Assembly (NCBI GenBank): GCA_037447655.1
Contig: JBBHKE010001558.1
Span: 216,025-280,024, forward strand
Direction: 5' to 3'
DNA: 64,000 nt
From: Zygnema cylindricum
Taxonomy: Eukaryota > Streptophyta > Zygnematophyceae > Zygnematales > Zygnemataceae
Below the pieces are notes generated by a model. That model did not search any database. It was not told where the DNA came from and saw nothing but the letters and a program-made list of their open reading frames with translations. The translations under genes were made by a program, and so were the position numbers. Each line of letters opens with the position of its first letter. Position 1 is the stretch's first letter. Of this stretch, positions 14,301 to 27,980 are shown piece after piece.

Positions 14301-14434
14301 ATTGTAAAATATTAGTTGTATTGTACTGAAATTTTAGGTGTAATCCGTATTTCCACGTGGCAGGTACCAAATGATAGAAGACAAATTGCAGTTATCACAA
14401 TATTTACCGTGGACCTTCGTTTCGTGCCATATTG
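11376..14434 (+). pseudogene. FHY1: FMN hydrolase FHY1-like HAD protein, C-terminus missing
   Basis: Haloacid dehalogenase-superfamily phosphatase resembling the plastid flavin mononucleotide hydrolase of Arabidopsis (flavin FHY1, not the phytochrome FHY1). Exons (plus): 11376-12073, 12352-12479, 13357-13471, 14364-14434; every junction is GT-AG and keeps frame, giving about 337 codons. The first ~200 residues are Ser/Thr/Arg-rich, suggesting a long chloroplast transit peptide. HAD motif I lies near residue 214 (LLLDVMGTLVRDPF), followed by the FHY1-like FFG, KHP and FADGREFD segments, motif II in HAFTNYP, and WTFVSCHI at the end. The expected next exon (the KRKPDP lysine motif and the IDDR aspartate motif) is not visible before calnexin. 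Reading past the last donor hits a stop after about 10 codons. Either the 3' part is lost and this is a pseudogene, or a short exon was missed. Intron 1 has a C/T-rich tract at 12090-12300. Confidence 0.75.
12090..12300. repeat. CCCTCTCC-rich low-complexity tract in an intron
   Basis: Polypyrimidine tract (CCCTCC and CCTTCCT units) inside the first intron of the FHY1-like gene, just upstream of its acceptor. It creates long spurious Pro/Ser and Gly/Arg/Glu frames. Confidence 0.85.
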
Positions 14435-17400
14435 GTATGTATCAATTTTTGTTTGGCACATAAAATGTTAAAATACATTTAACACACAAAATGTTAAAAT
14501 ACATTTAACGCACAAAATATTAAAACACATTTTTTTTTTTTTTAACAAGAATGTAAATGTTTTTACGAACCAGGATGTATTTATGGTTGTGTGGTCTTGG
14601 ACTCTGTAAGGAATTTTTTCTCGAGGTTTTAAGAAAACGAGGGAGAGGGGGAGGGAGAGGGAGAGGGAAAGGGAGAGGCTTTGTGAAATCTAAATTATAA
14701 AGCCATATATTCAAATTGTTAACTGATATTGTTTCCTCAAACTGTTGATGTTCATCATAACCCGAATTAAATTTTCTCCACTTAAAAAAAAAAAAGGTAC
14801 ATTAAATTTAAAGAATTTTTTCTTCATTGAGCATTTTCCTTCGTTCTTTTGGTAACATAATTGCGCCGGATATTAGATGTTTGCACATGATTTACACTTA
14901 ATACTTTATCTAATTAATTTTATTATTTATTAAGCAGTTACAAATTTTGGATGAATTTGAGATATTGCCAGTGGTAGAAATAAATGTAAATGGCAGATTT
15001 TCAAAAAACTGATGCAAACTCAGCACAAAATTAGGGTTTAAAAAGGATTTGATTGAAAAAACATGTTGCATTAGAAATAAATATAAAACCTGGTTGTACG
15101 GTATGGATAGCTACTTGTCGCATGACATTGAGATAAACGGTGAGATATCGTTGAATTAACGCATAATGTCAAAAGATACATTCCTTGACAATTAATGCAT
15201 CATGTAGACATCCAATTAATTTGCGAGATCTTAGTTTAACTATATTATTAATTATGCATAAGATATGGCGAATTCATTGAACATTATATAGTGGATTTTA
15301 TTAATATGCGTTGCATTCAATTTGAAACAGTTCGATGTATGCTAAGGTGATTTTTATAAATTAAAACATATGGTCACATATACAAAAGTTGAAACCATCC
15401 GTGATATAACACGCTTGTTGATCAAATATTTTCTATACGGTTTTACAAAACAAATCAAACCAAGTAATTTAACAACGACAAAAAACTTTATTCATAACGT
15501 ACATATATATACATGAAAATGTATGTATAAATCTATATATATAAATACACTGTCACAATTTTGTTCAATTTTACTATAATCTTTAAAATAACCTGTTTCA
15601 ATACAACATGTATTGTTTGTATTAATATGGTGTGGTTTAGGTAAAACATTTGTACACAAAATTATGACAGTTTGAAAGGAACTACCATAAAACGTGCGAA
15701 CAAATATGAATACAGTTTACCTTTGATGTTGGTATGGACTACATTTGACATCACATAAACTGTATTTTTATAAACTATACCAACCACATTTACTGTAATT
15801 TTGTAACTTGCACCTACACCTATAAATTTTTTTTTTTCTTCGCCATAACCTTGCGTAAATCAAAATCCATTCATAGTGAGATGATACAAAAAATACCTCG
15901 ACCTTGTGAACAAACATACGATCTAAATAAACATTTATACTCGTTTTTTGCTGCCATTCGGTCACCATACCTCTCAATAACGTAAATTTATATCACGTCT
16001 CAATATTGTATATAACTGAGTTATTTTACGTTTATCTTATGGTGTGATATTATCAACGCACATTTATATGTAAATAACATTGTTGTATTCACTTAGTATA
16101 TTTTCACCTTTTTGAACATTACATGTGTTGGTTGAAAGATGGTTCGATATGGTTTAGCCAAGCTAAGCAGTATTTTAATGTAATGAACATAAACAATGTT
16201 ACATCAAACACGTACAGTTTATAAAATATATAAAACATAACACTTTGGGTTAAATGAAATGGACCTCTACCTTTTACCTCGTTCACGGGTGAACAACTCA
16301 TATGTGTAAGCATTGTTTAAAACATATATGAAACAAATAAACCGAATAATTTTTAACAATTTTATACTACTCGAGATTTTCATAAACGATAACAAGGTAA
16401 GCAAAAACAACAAATAAAATAACGCGATAATGTATTATTGTAACGCGATAATATGGTCTTCAACAAACGTTATTTTTAAAAAAGATTATAATAACACTAA
16501 CTCTAAAACTTTAATGCGTGACAATAAATATTTCGGTAGTGATTATAATGTATGTGTTGAAAATGCAATTGCAAAAAGAACGAAATCACCAATCGTCGTA
16601 AATAGCGGTGGACTAACAATTAGTTATTTTTAACAAGCTTTATCGAATGAGATTTTATTTTTTTTTATATTTTTAGCGTAAATACTAAAAAAAAACCAAT
16701 TTATAATTGAGTGATATAAATAAAACATTAGTATATTTTGTAACCTTATACGATACATTTGATCTGAAAACAACGTAACAAATGTAGTACGACGCTTAAA
16801 ATAAAGATATTTTACTACTTTCATGAACGTCTTCAATTGTTGATGGAAAATTATTATTCAACAATTGGGTTTTAAAATGATATTGTTGTATTTGTAACAA
16901 AATTTTGTCAATGTTTTTGTTAATTTGAGAGTGTTTGTGTGTTTGATGTTGCATGAAGAGGTATAAGTCCGCAACAAGATTTTTGATATAAAATTGTTTC
17001 GAATGTGTGATCTTGAAAAAAAACGATAAAGGTTAGGTTTGTAACGACCACACGAGTTATGTTACAAAATATGCAGTAGAATATGTAGTTTGAAATTTGA
17101 CTCGTAAAAAAAGTTGAAGTTGGTTAATTGAATGAACACGGTATTTCAAGATGAACATATTTTGAGTGTGTTTAAAAAAAAACATGAATTTGTGCAGGTC
17201 AAAATAAAGTAGTTAAAACAATTATCCCAATATACGACTGCGAGAAAATGTTATAAGAGATTACATAGAACCATCGTCAACTCAATGCCAATAGAACACA
17301 AAATGTTTTACTTCTAAACATTGAATTTACATTTAATAAAAGTACATTTTTTTTTAGCAAAAGCACGTTAATAAAGACGAAATGTATATTTTATTGTCCA

Positions 17401-17573
17401 GTACTACTACAATTGAACAATTAAGTTTACGAGCAAAATTTTAAACCTTACGATTGTCATTAATGTATTGGTAAAATTCACAACGCAATAATTCGAACCA
17501 CAATAGTATCATTTATCTAACTGCAAATGGGGCCTAATATATTTATCCGAGTCAACCTATTTGGTTATCCTCG

Positions 17574-17576
<3 letters not shown>

Positions 17577-17611
<35 letters not shown>
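17577..17611. repeat. (TA)n microsatellite
   Basis: About 35 bases of perfect TA dinucleotide repeat in the AT-rich block. Confidence 0.95.
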
Positions 17612-17616
<5 letters not shown>

Positions 17617-17967
17617 TTATGAATTACTTAAATATATTTGACATTGTCATATTACATACGGTATATAGTATGCCATGTTAATACATTAAAGTTATCCATA
17701 TATATTGTTATTGGCATATCAACAATGTTACCGACAAAATATGGCAAAAAATTGTTTAACAATGTATCGTTAATTGGTAGGCCAAAATTAGCTACATATG
17801 GATTATCACTAAGCGGTTATCAATACATAATAATTTATAAAGAAAATAAATCACGAGATTAGCAAGAATCATTACGAATTTTGGGGAAGAAAAAGGCTAA
17901 TGGAGGTATAACGATGTACAAAAATAATCGTTAGTATTTTTTTCGTGAACGGATAATAGTAAATGGC

Positions 17968-18210
17968 GGTGTTGTGTATCGGTAACCTTTTAACGATCAA
18001 CAATATGGTCCTTTTTTTTACCCACATACGATATTTATTTTTCAATCCGTACTTTGTACATTTCGTATTGGAGGTTTTATACCCGTGGTGTTGTGTATTG
18101 GTAACCTTTTAACGATCAACAATATGGATTTTTTTTTACCTGCGTATGGTATTTATTTATCGATTCATACTTTGTTTGCAAGGCTTCGTATTAGAAGTTT
18201 TATACCCCAA
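17968..18210. repeat. 119-bp tandem duplication carrying hAT-like end sequence
   Basis: Two adjacent copies, starting at 17968 and 18087, each begin GGTGTTGTGTATYGGTAACC, continue with TTTTAACGATCAACAATATGG and end with a TTTTATACCC motif. The opening GTGTTGTGTATCGGTAA equals positions 3-19 of the terminal repeat of the hAT elements at 59.7-61.5 kb. The duplication is therefore probably derived from a hAT element end. No target duplication could be assigned. Confidence 0.7.
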
Positions 18211-18689
18211 TAATTTTAACAGCTATGCTACCTTTGTGGGAGAAGCAATATACATTTTATTGTTATTCAATAACATATTTATATCACTATACAAAAAAAA
18301 AGATTCACCGTTATAAACATGTTTCCTATAACATTCAACATAACTCAATTTTAAAATAGATCATTGTGGCCAAACTGTCTAATTTTCACATACGTTTGAG
18401 CTATGAAATAGTGTACAAACATTAACAAAGACATGTAATTTAAACAATTATAAAACAAAAACTATATATCTACATGGTGGTTGATGTCATAAATTTGCTA
18501 AAAGCCACATATAAAAATATTCAACTAAACAAAACTAACTAAAGTCAAATTATCAGAGATTAAATATCATTATCTAAGATGCACAGACGACATATTTGAG
18601 ATGACGACGTTAAAATGTGTTTAAAATCCATATAGTTTGTGTATTATTATATTAAAAAGTAGAAATAAGCAACATAAAAATACTTTTTT

Positions 18690-19519
18690 CTGTGCAGCAG
18701 GCGACATCGTCGTACGTCAGACTTACCGTCTATCGTTGTGAAAACTCGAGTACATGAAGTACAATTTATCGGCACATTAGCACTCGTGTGAAAAAGCCGC
18801 CATCGGAACTACGCATAGAACCGTCCAAGCGACCGTCGTAGCAATCCCGTGAACAATTTTTTGGAATCTTGTATTTTCCACGTGAATTGTACCAATCACA
18901 CAAGAGCAAGGATGCTTGGACCAATCAGAGAGGAAAACTGTCATGATTGTGACATAGTGCACCAATGTGGAATGTCCTGTGGAGGAAGGTGACATGGCCT
19001 TCTAGAACATTGCAGACAAGCCTCCTGAAAATTGTTGTTCTGACTGCTGTTGGGCAGTCAACTGTTGACACGTGGCACCTGAATTTGAGGGTCTTTGGCT
19101 GCGGGTGCGGACTGCCAATGTATAACGGCCCGTTCAACTAACGGAGTTTTCCCAACTTTGTTCCGTCGTTATCTCCGCCCTGAAGTTACACTTACAGTAT
19201 TAAGTTACAGAGCTTAACCAGATCGAGTGACTCCGAGATCTAAGGATTGTATCTCTGCCGTTCAATATGATTAAAAGTTGTTACAGAGTACATCATCCGT
19301 GCACTGACATTGAAGCTTCGTGATTTCACAAGTCGTCAGTTGCAGGTTTCTATCATCATTAGCTGCACTGCTGAAGAGTTCAGGTTCTCTTTGCATTTCT
19401 TGGAATTTAAGTCTTCTTGTAGTCAAAATAATAGGCCACTGTCTTTCATTGTCAGTAGACCTTACATCCTTGAGATATCCTTGCTAACAGGTAGCTGGAG
19501 TAGGGCTGTCTTCTATCTA
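18690..19519 (+). promoter_or_regulatory. Calnexin upstream region
   Basis: Less AT-rich sequence leading into the calnexin start. It contains CCAAT boxes at about 18892 and 18920, a G-box core CACGTG at 19069-19074 within ACACGTGGCA, and another CACGTG at about 18879. Such motifs fit an ER-stress or bZIP-regulated plant promoter, but no canonical ERSE (CCAAT-N9-CCACG) is present in the right order. The transcription start was not assigned. Confidence 0.4.
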
Positions 19520-22500
19520 ATGGTCAGCAGTAAAGCGGGTATGGGACTGCGGACTGCATTTTGTTTATTCGCGGCGTTAGGGGTGCTTGGAGTGTGCACA
19601 GCCGCAGAGAAGGTAATCACCGCTGCCTGATCATTTAAATTGTGGATTAGAATTGGGTTGCATTCAGAGAAAAGCTCCATGTTTTTTTTTTTTATTCTTA
19701 AAAGTGCGGACGCCAGTACGGTAGGGAAAACTGACTAAGTTTCTTTGAAGGATTGGGGAAATCAATTTTACTTCTTAATATTCTCTTATTGACACAATGG
19801 AGTGAATACAAATGCTGGATAGCTGTGGCAAATGGCTGTCCTCTTTTTGATAGGCAACCACCTCTTTTTAGATAGAATTTGACGAATGCTTGTGGATTCA
19901 TCACACAGATTGTTTTTTATGAATCGTTCTCTGAGGACTTCACAATCAATGACCGATGGGTGGTTTCACAAACAGCTGATTATGGCGGTAAGTGACAAGA
20001 AGAATGTTATTTATTGACAACTCATTTTCCTGCATTGTAAGAGCTAAAGCCTTAAAGGTATGCCGGAGAAACTGTTTCTGCTTTTTTTTTTCAGTTTCAC
20101 ATAGGTCTTAAATTGTGGATCATCCCAAATTGTGGATTGTTCCACAGGAATGTCCTTTGGCAAGAATTCATTTTTTTTGAGTTCAGTTTTCTAGTCTTTG
20201 CCTTCTGAACTCGTCCTCATCATGTGCGACTGTGTTTGCAGTATGGATCACCAATGCTTGCCTATGCTTGTTTATGTTAAGCTTGTATAAACTGGAAGCG
20301 CGTAACGTTTCTGTTTGGGGTGCAGATTGTCGGTCATCTACTGAATATGCGGTTGTTTGATTCGTTTATTCAATGATTTATCCATTTCATTTACTTATAT
20401 CTGGCAGCGCTAATTGTCATTTCACCGTGGAAGATAGCCTACACCGAGGAAATTTGTTGAACACTCTAGTTGATGGGACTCTTACCTCTGGAGGAAGTCA
20501 TTTATGTCTTGTATATATGGAGTCACTTACCTGGATTATCAACTCCTTTTTTTTTTCAGGATACCTTTAGCATGTCGGAGCGGTTAGAAGCTCTGGTTTT
20601 TCTGTATTTTTACCTCTCTCTTCTATATTTGCGCGCTTTTGGTTTGAACTAAAGCTTAACCTACGGGTAAGTCAAGAATTAGGGTTTTGATTTGTGTGGA
20701 TTTTCCCTATGATTGTATGCAGGTGAGTGGAAGTATGCCGCAGGCGAGGGAACTGGGGATTTTGGACTTCTTGTGAGCCAAAAGGCGAAGAAATATGGAA
20801 TTGCAGCATCGCTTCCGGAACCAGTTGATCCTAAAAAGGATGCAGTTGTGCTACAGTATGACCTTCGCCTGCAAAATGGGATTGAATGTGGAGGAGCCTA
20901 CCTTAAATTTCTGATGCCGCAGGTGATGACAGTCCTTTGCTCTCGTTTCTTTTAAATGTGCTCTTTCAATCACTGTACATTCATGAACTGGTTATCGACA
21001 ACCTGGTGGACTCCCGTTTTACATTAGAAGAATGTATAGGTTGTGGAGTAGAATGCTTGAGCTTGTCTAATCGTTCTTGAGAGCCTCACTGTCAAGATAA
21101 TTAGGTTCTGCACGATGTATGTTTTGTAGATTTTCATTTTGATTTTCGTGCCCTTAATTATAGACTATCGGCGAGACACATTTTGTGCTCGATTACTCTG
21201 TTATGAAACAGCTATTTCACCAATAAGAAATTATTTGTTGAGTGTAGTGATTGCCGGTTGTTTTTAAGAGCAAGTTGCGGCCAGCTAAGTGGCTTGTCTT
21301 AAGTTGTATTCTTTATGAGGATATATATGCTTTAGATTAGTAAAATAAAGTACGGTCAAAAGTGCCCCTTTGTCATCGACTTCTGAAATTTTTGCCCTAT
21401 CGTTGTCTTCTCAGGAGACTGGGTGGACCCCCAGCCAATTCAAAGATGATTCACCATACTCCATAATGTTTGGGCCTGACAAATGCGGAGCTACCAACAA
21501 AGTGCATTTTATCTTTCGCCACAAAAATCCCAAAACTGGGAAGTATGTTGAGCATCACTTGAAAAGCCCTGCATTCCCTGTCAATGACAAATTCAGCCAT
21601 GTCTACTCCGCGGTTATTTACCCAAATAACACTCTGAAGATCCTTATCGATGGAGAAGTGAAAAAAACCGCAGACCTTTTGTCCCTTGATTTTGATCCGC
21701 CAGTGATGCCACCGGATACTATTCCAGATCCTGAAGAGAAGAAGCCAGAAGACTGGTGAGTATACTGAGTAATTGTAGTCATTAATTAGTAATTATGATT
21801 ATGACCCTATCCACTGAACGGAAGTTGCTGCTTTATGTTCTCCAAGCATAAACGGATTGCTAACATTGTGACAAGGACCTGGAAAACATGATGTAGTGGT
21901 CATTTGATTTATTATGCACCTTCAAAGGTTTGTGCAAGAACTCACTTTGTACTTCCTCTTGAATTTTACAGCACCTGATATAAGCTGATGAAAGTGAGGG
22001 CATGACCATGCTACAACAAAATTTATATTTGACTGTTAGAACCGATGTTCATGTCGGTAATTTTTGTTGTCTTCACCAAAATAGCTTTATCAGGTATTTC
22101 TGACGCAATGACGGTTTATGGATGAGAGGATTGGACGTTAGCATTTTGATCACCCAAAGGATAGGAGAATTTTATTGCTCTAACTTGAAGTTTTAATTTT
22201 TTGCATGGGATTCACAGGGATGAGAGGGCAAAAATTCCCAACCCCGAAGCAAAGAAGCCTGATGATTGGGACGAGGATGCGCCCAAAATGATTGAGGATA
22301 TGGATGTCAAAAAACCCGAAGGCTGGTTAGATGATGAGCCCGCAGAGGTAATTACTATGATTTTTTTGTTTTTTCAGATCATTTTGGGCTTATGTCCTGT
22401 TCTTGGATTCTGTAGTGTTCGACTTACTACTGGCCTCCATTAATTCCAGTTTAATAGTGGAATTGTATATTTTTGCTTCTTTAAAGCATAATTTTGGCTT

Positions 22501-25500
22501 GGTCTTCAAAACATGATGGACTGCATCAAGTAGGGGCGAAAGCTGATACTGAATAACTATCGCCTTAAAGAAAGTAGCAATATGTTTGATCTTCCTTAAT
22601 TTGAACCTTTTTTTTGTCTGTGATTTAGTACGTGTTTTTTTTATCTTCTTCAATTTTGAAAGGCGCTGCGATGGAGTGCAGGCAGATACACTTCCTTAGT
22701 GAATTTTCAACAGTTTTTGCAGTTGATTATAGGAAGAATCGTACATTAAAGGGTTACGATGTATCTCTATCTGTCTTGCAGGTTGATGACCCAGAGGCTC
22801 AAAAGCCGGAGGATTGGGATGAGGAGGAAGACGGGGAATGGGAGCCCTCTAAGGTTCCGAACCCGAAATGTCAGGAGGGGCCTGGATGTGGAGAGTGGAA
22901 AAGACCTTTGGTCAAGAATCCTGCTTATAAGGGCAAGTGGAGTCGCCCAATGATTGACAATCCTGCCTATAAGGGCTTATGGAAACCAAGGGATATCCCA
23001 AATCCTGATTACTTCCAATTGGAGCACCCTAACTTGGAGCCAGTGGCCGCAGTTGGCATTGAGATTTGGACTATGAATGTAAGTATTGAGTTGGGGAAAT
23101 TCTGAGGAACTATGTGCGTTGGTCATGAGTGTCTGCAAGTAAATCAACAAAGGAAAGTTGTTTTGAAAAACATACATTGTCGTAGTGGCCTCTCCTACAG
23201 CATCCTCAATTTCGGTGTGAAATTATGGCAGTAGTTTTGAAAGAAGCAATTACAATTTTCGTGCCACAACATTTTGTTATTAAACCTGTTCTCAACTTAA
23301 GCTCAAAGTACAGTACTGCATTTGTGGAAATTTGGTTGTGGATCGGACTCATGTGATGACAAGTTTGATTTCTGGACCTCTGTTCAGCTGTTAATTGTTT
23401 TTATTATTCATGCTTTAGTATCTAAGACGTGGTGGTTTTGTGATGCAGGATGGTATCATGTTTGACAATATCCTTGTCACACATGATGAGGCTGCTGCTG
23501 AGAAGTACAGGGAGACCACATGGAAGCCCAAGTTTAATAAGGAAAAGGAGATTGAGAAGGTCAAGCAGGAACAGGAAGACGAAATTATCAAGAAGAAAAG
23601 CAAAGAAAAATCTGAGAAGACTCCGCTTGTGAGTACAAGTTTGTTTTTTTCTTGTAATTTGATCACTGTTCTCTTCTATACATCAGTTGCGGACATAATA
23701 TGGAGGTCTCAAGACTATTTAGATAACTCTACCTGCTGGAATTTTACCCAGACATATGCCGATTGTTTTTTGATTCTTCATAGAGGTTTTCTTTTAGTCT
23801 GCTTATGCGGTACAAGTTTGAATCAGTGGCAATATTTTCCTCGTGCTGAATTCCGGATTTTCTTGCAAGATGTACATTTGATCGTTTTTTTTTCCAACTT
23901 GATCAGTACTCAAAGTGTACTAAATGTTGGTTTCGCACTGAACCTTTTTTGAGAACTTCCATATGTACGTCAGTTCTGACGACAAATCCTTTTTTTGGGG
24001 TGGACATGCAGGCACAACTATTTGACAACTTTTACAAAATAGCTGAACTCCCATTTTTGAAACCTGTTAAAAAACAAATTGTGGTACGTAGGCGTTTTTC
24101 AGCCCTTCATTTTCAGCAGTCATCTTAGGAAGGTTTGAACGTAGGCTGGTGACTATAGAGAGAGATGTGGTCCTTTAGAGAGTTTTTGCTGCTCATTTCC
24201 TATGAAGTGAGCTGTCAGTTATTTTCCGGGCTTGGTTTGTAAGTTGTGTTGATTCATATGTTCTGATTGTTGTGGAAAGTGTGGTAAACATAGGGATGTC
24301 CGTATGTCCACATATTCGGCCTTTGTTAAATGCTCCACTGGTTTGGTTTTTCACTTTGGAGCTTGTAAGCTTGTAAGAAGGGGAAGAGTATTTGTTTGAG
24401 TTGCTTTTCGAGCAAGAAAATGTGATACTCAATACAGGGTCAAAACGACAATCAATTTGACACATTCACGCACATGGCTCTGTGAAGAAAAACTGATGTA
24501 GTTATCTTAAAAGTAAAATACTTTATATAAAATACTGAAGAAGAAAGTTGCAGAAGTATGACACTGACCTCAATGTCGGCGAATCATATAAAGCGCTGTT
24601 TGAATTTGATGTAATTGTCGAATTACACCTGTGTATGGTTCACTGTAAACATATATAATTTGGAAAGGGAAAAGCTACTTGGTACTTTATGAGGTTTAGT
24701 AAATTGGGTGTGGCGATGCATGGTGTATCACTGAAAATAATTCTGCGATACTCAACTTTCTTATGATGCGATATACTTTGTTTCTATGGTGTATCGGAAA
24801 ACATTGGAGTCTTGCAAAACCATTTGCAACTTAAGTCTTTATGGATATCATCTTTTGGGGCATATTCTGGAACTAGAAAGTTGTGCAGGTTTAATCTTTT
24901 TTACGCTTCCCTTTTCCATAATTTCAGGACTTATTGAAGTTCGTTGAGAGCAAAGACGAGTATGCCTATGCTTTCTTGGCCACACTATTCGTGCTTACAG
25001 TGGCAATCATATATGCTCTTCTTCCTTCAAAGAGGAGGAAGTCTCGCAAGGTACTTGTTTTTGACGCTGCCACTGGGTGTGGAATAGATGTCCGAAAAAT
25101 CGATGGTTGAAAGGGCTTTTTGGGTTGGAGGTGTGATCTTAAGGAGGTTGTATTGTTGGAGGTGTGTTTTAACAATTAATTTGGTTGTAGTGGCTTAATG
25201 ATCTGTTGATTGGTTAAAAAATTGGAAGGGTGTGTGAAAGAGGGAGGTTACAACTACTGGAATAGTTGTATAGATGGAGGGGAGTGGCAAGAGAACTCCT
25301 GGTTTGTAATCTGATTAAAAGTTTGAAATTTACAATTGAGTTGACTAATATTTGGTAAATGTTAGCCAGTTTGTTTTTTACTGTGGCTATCAGACTGTTT
25401 GGCTACTTTTATAGCGTTTCTTTAACATGATGGGACCTATCCTATTTCACTACTAATTTCTCCCCTATCGCTACTAGAGTTAGTAGACGGTTAGCGTTAA

Positions 25501-25823
25501 CACTTCTGATTTTGGGTCGAGAAAGCACTCACTCGAATTAGAGCGATTTACTCTAATATTATGGACTTCCAATCACTGTTTCCCTGCAGGTAACACTGGA
25601 GCAAGCCAAGAAGGAGGATATTTCGACACCAGATGATGTTGTCGAAAAGACAATCGAAGGTGAGGGGGAAGAAAATGATAAGGGTGAAGAAAAAGAGGAG
25701 GTGGAGGAGGCAACTGAGGAGGCTATAGAAGAAGAGAAACCTGCTGAGTCAGTATCTGAAGAAAAAGAAGAAATCCAGAGTGAGAATATTCCTGTAAAAC
25801 GCAGGGTAAGGAGGGAAACTTAG
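19520..25823 (+). CDS. CNX1: Calnexin, 10 exons
   Basis: ER membrane lectin chaperone that binds monoglucosylated N-glycoproteins. Exons (plus): 19520-19612, 19909-19987, 20723-20922, 21415-21755, 22218-22347, 22782-23078, 23449-23628, 24012-24083, 24928-25050, 25590-25823; all GT-AG and in frame, 582 aa. Signal peptide in exon 1; the start could instead be 19541 (MGLRTAFCL), which gives a more typical signal peptide. The lectin domain has [13 protein letters not shown] and [13 protein letters not shown]. The P domain has four type-1 repeats (such as [13 protein letters not shown] and [13 protein letters not shown]) followed by type-2 repeats ([21 protein letters not shown]) in exons 4-6. One transmembrane helix lies at about residues 477-496 (exon 9). 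The cytosolic tail is very acidic and ends RRVRRET, resembling the basic C-terminal signal of plant calnexins. No break is seen. Length is slightly above the usual 530-550 because of the long acidic tail. Confidence 0.96.
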
Positions 25824-27019
25824 TATGCACCTAGTCAGAAAGGCAGGACACATAAGGACTTTTTAGAATCGAAAAAAAGTTAGGAGGAAAATAGTTACCG
25901 ATGCTACAGTTTTTTAGCTATTATCTTTGTCCCTGTGGTCAAACCAGAGTAAAGGGGAAGCTTGTTGTAGAAAGAGTTTAGTTGTAAGTTGAAAACTTAG
26001 GTTGAAACAATACTGTTGGATTGTCATATTTTGTGTTCATATTCATACCTTGAAAAGTGTTTATTTCCCACCGCCAAGAAATCCTGGTGGTCATATTTGT
26101 GGATGATGGATGTCATATGTAGAGATGGATGTCACAATGAAAAACAGCCAGTTGTCAGCATGAGATCGAGAATGGTGAATGTGGAACGGAGGCCTGTTTC
26201 TGGATTTTTTTTGTATAGATAGTAAAGATAGACCTGGACTGAAATTAGTTTGCCGAGCAAATGTTTGACTTTGGAGCTTGTGCGACAAGAGTGAGGGAGA
26301 TGATTTGAGACCGAATTCGGAAATGAAATTCATTTCGTAAGTAAACTGGAAATTTCCTGAAAATTATCATTGGAGTTTTTTGCACATACATGGCGCTATG
26401 CAGATGTGGAGACACAATCTCTAGCATTACTTGCGATGATTTTGAGGTGTTTTTTGTTGCTGAAATTTGACTGACAGAAGCACGGATAAACCATAATAAA
26501 TCCATACAAGTCGCCACATGTACCTATGAATTGGGAGTAGGAATGTGAGGAGAGTTTTCTTCACGTGTCTACTGCACCATACTGTATTAGACAAGCTGGT
26601 AATAGAATGTTGGTGACTGTCTTCCGAAATTGCCTAGCGGATGTTGCAGTCAAATGACTGTGTGAGTGGGGCATCCATAACTTCATATTTGCTCATATTG
26701 CGTATATCTGTGAGTCAGGCGAGGAGGAGGATAGGCATGTAAGCATAGTTAACTAGTGCGTCATTAGAGAGTATAAAGACTGCAAAGTCCACACCAGAAA
26801 TGAAAGACTCAGTTGCCGGGGAGAATATTGTGCTGCCACCTGGCAAGCAGCAGGGAAGTGGGCAGGGCATGCCTTTGTCTTGCCAGGGACGCGTACGTCT
26901 TATAGTGTAGTGTATGGGATTAGCCGATCCAGACTATTACATGCTGAAGCCAAAGTAAGCTTGGTAAACCGGTAGAAAGGTTCTCAACAAGACAATCACA
27001 ACAAAAATAGCCTGTCTTC
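25824..27019. other. Calnexin 3' flank, nothing else recognised
   Basis: Contains the calnexin 3' UTR (extent unknown), then intergenic sequence. No exon, RNA gene or element boundary was identified. Confidence 0.5.
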
Positions 27020-27022
27020 TTA

Positions 27023-27977
<955 letters not shown>

Positions 27978-27980
27978 TTA

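Larger units (their letters stand above)
14435..18680. other. Gene-empty AT-rich block
   Basis: Over 4 kb of strongly AT-rich DNA with no convincing exon. Visible structure: three tandem copies of a ~26-base unit (AAAATGTTAAAATACATTTA) at 14460-14530, a GGGAGA tract at 14640-14680, a (TA)n run, and a 119-bp tandem duplication (both listed separately). Composition changes near 18690 where calnexin upstream DNA begins. Longest frames are about 75 codons and show no family. It may be decayed repeat DNA; it also occupies the place where the missing FHY1 exons should be. Confidence 0.6.

Noticed and set aside
18878-18896. CCACG-N9-CCAAT upstream of calnexin as an ER stress element
   Set aside because: The two halves are in the wrong order for ERSE on either strand; kept only as CCAAT and G-box motifs.
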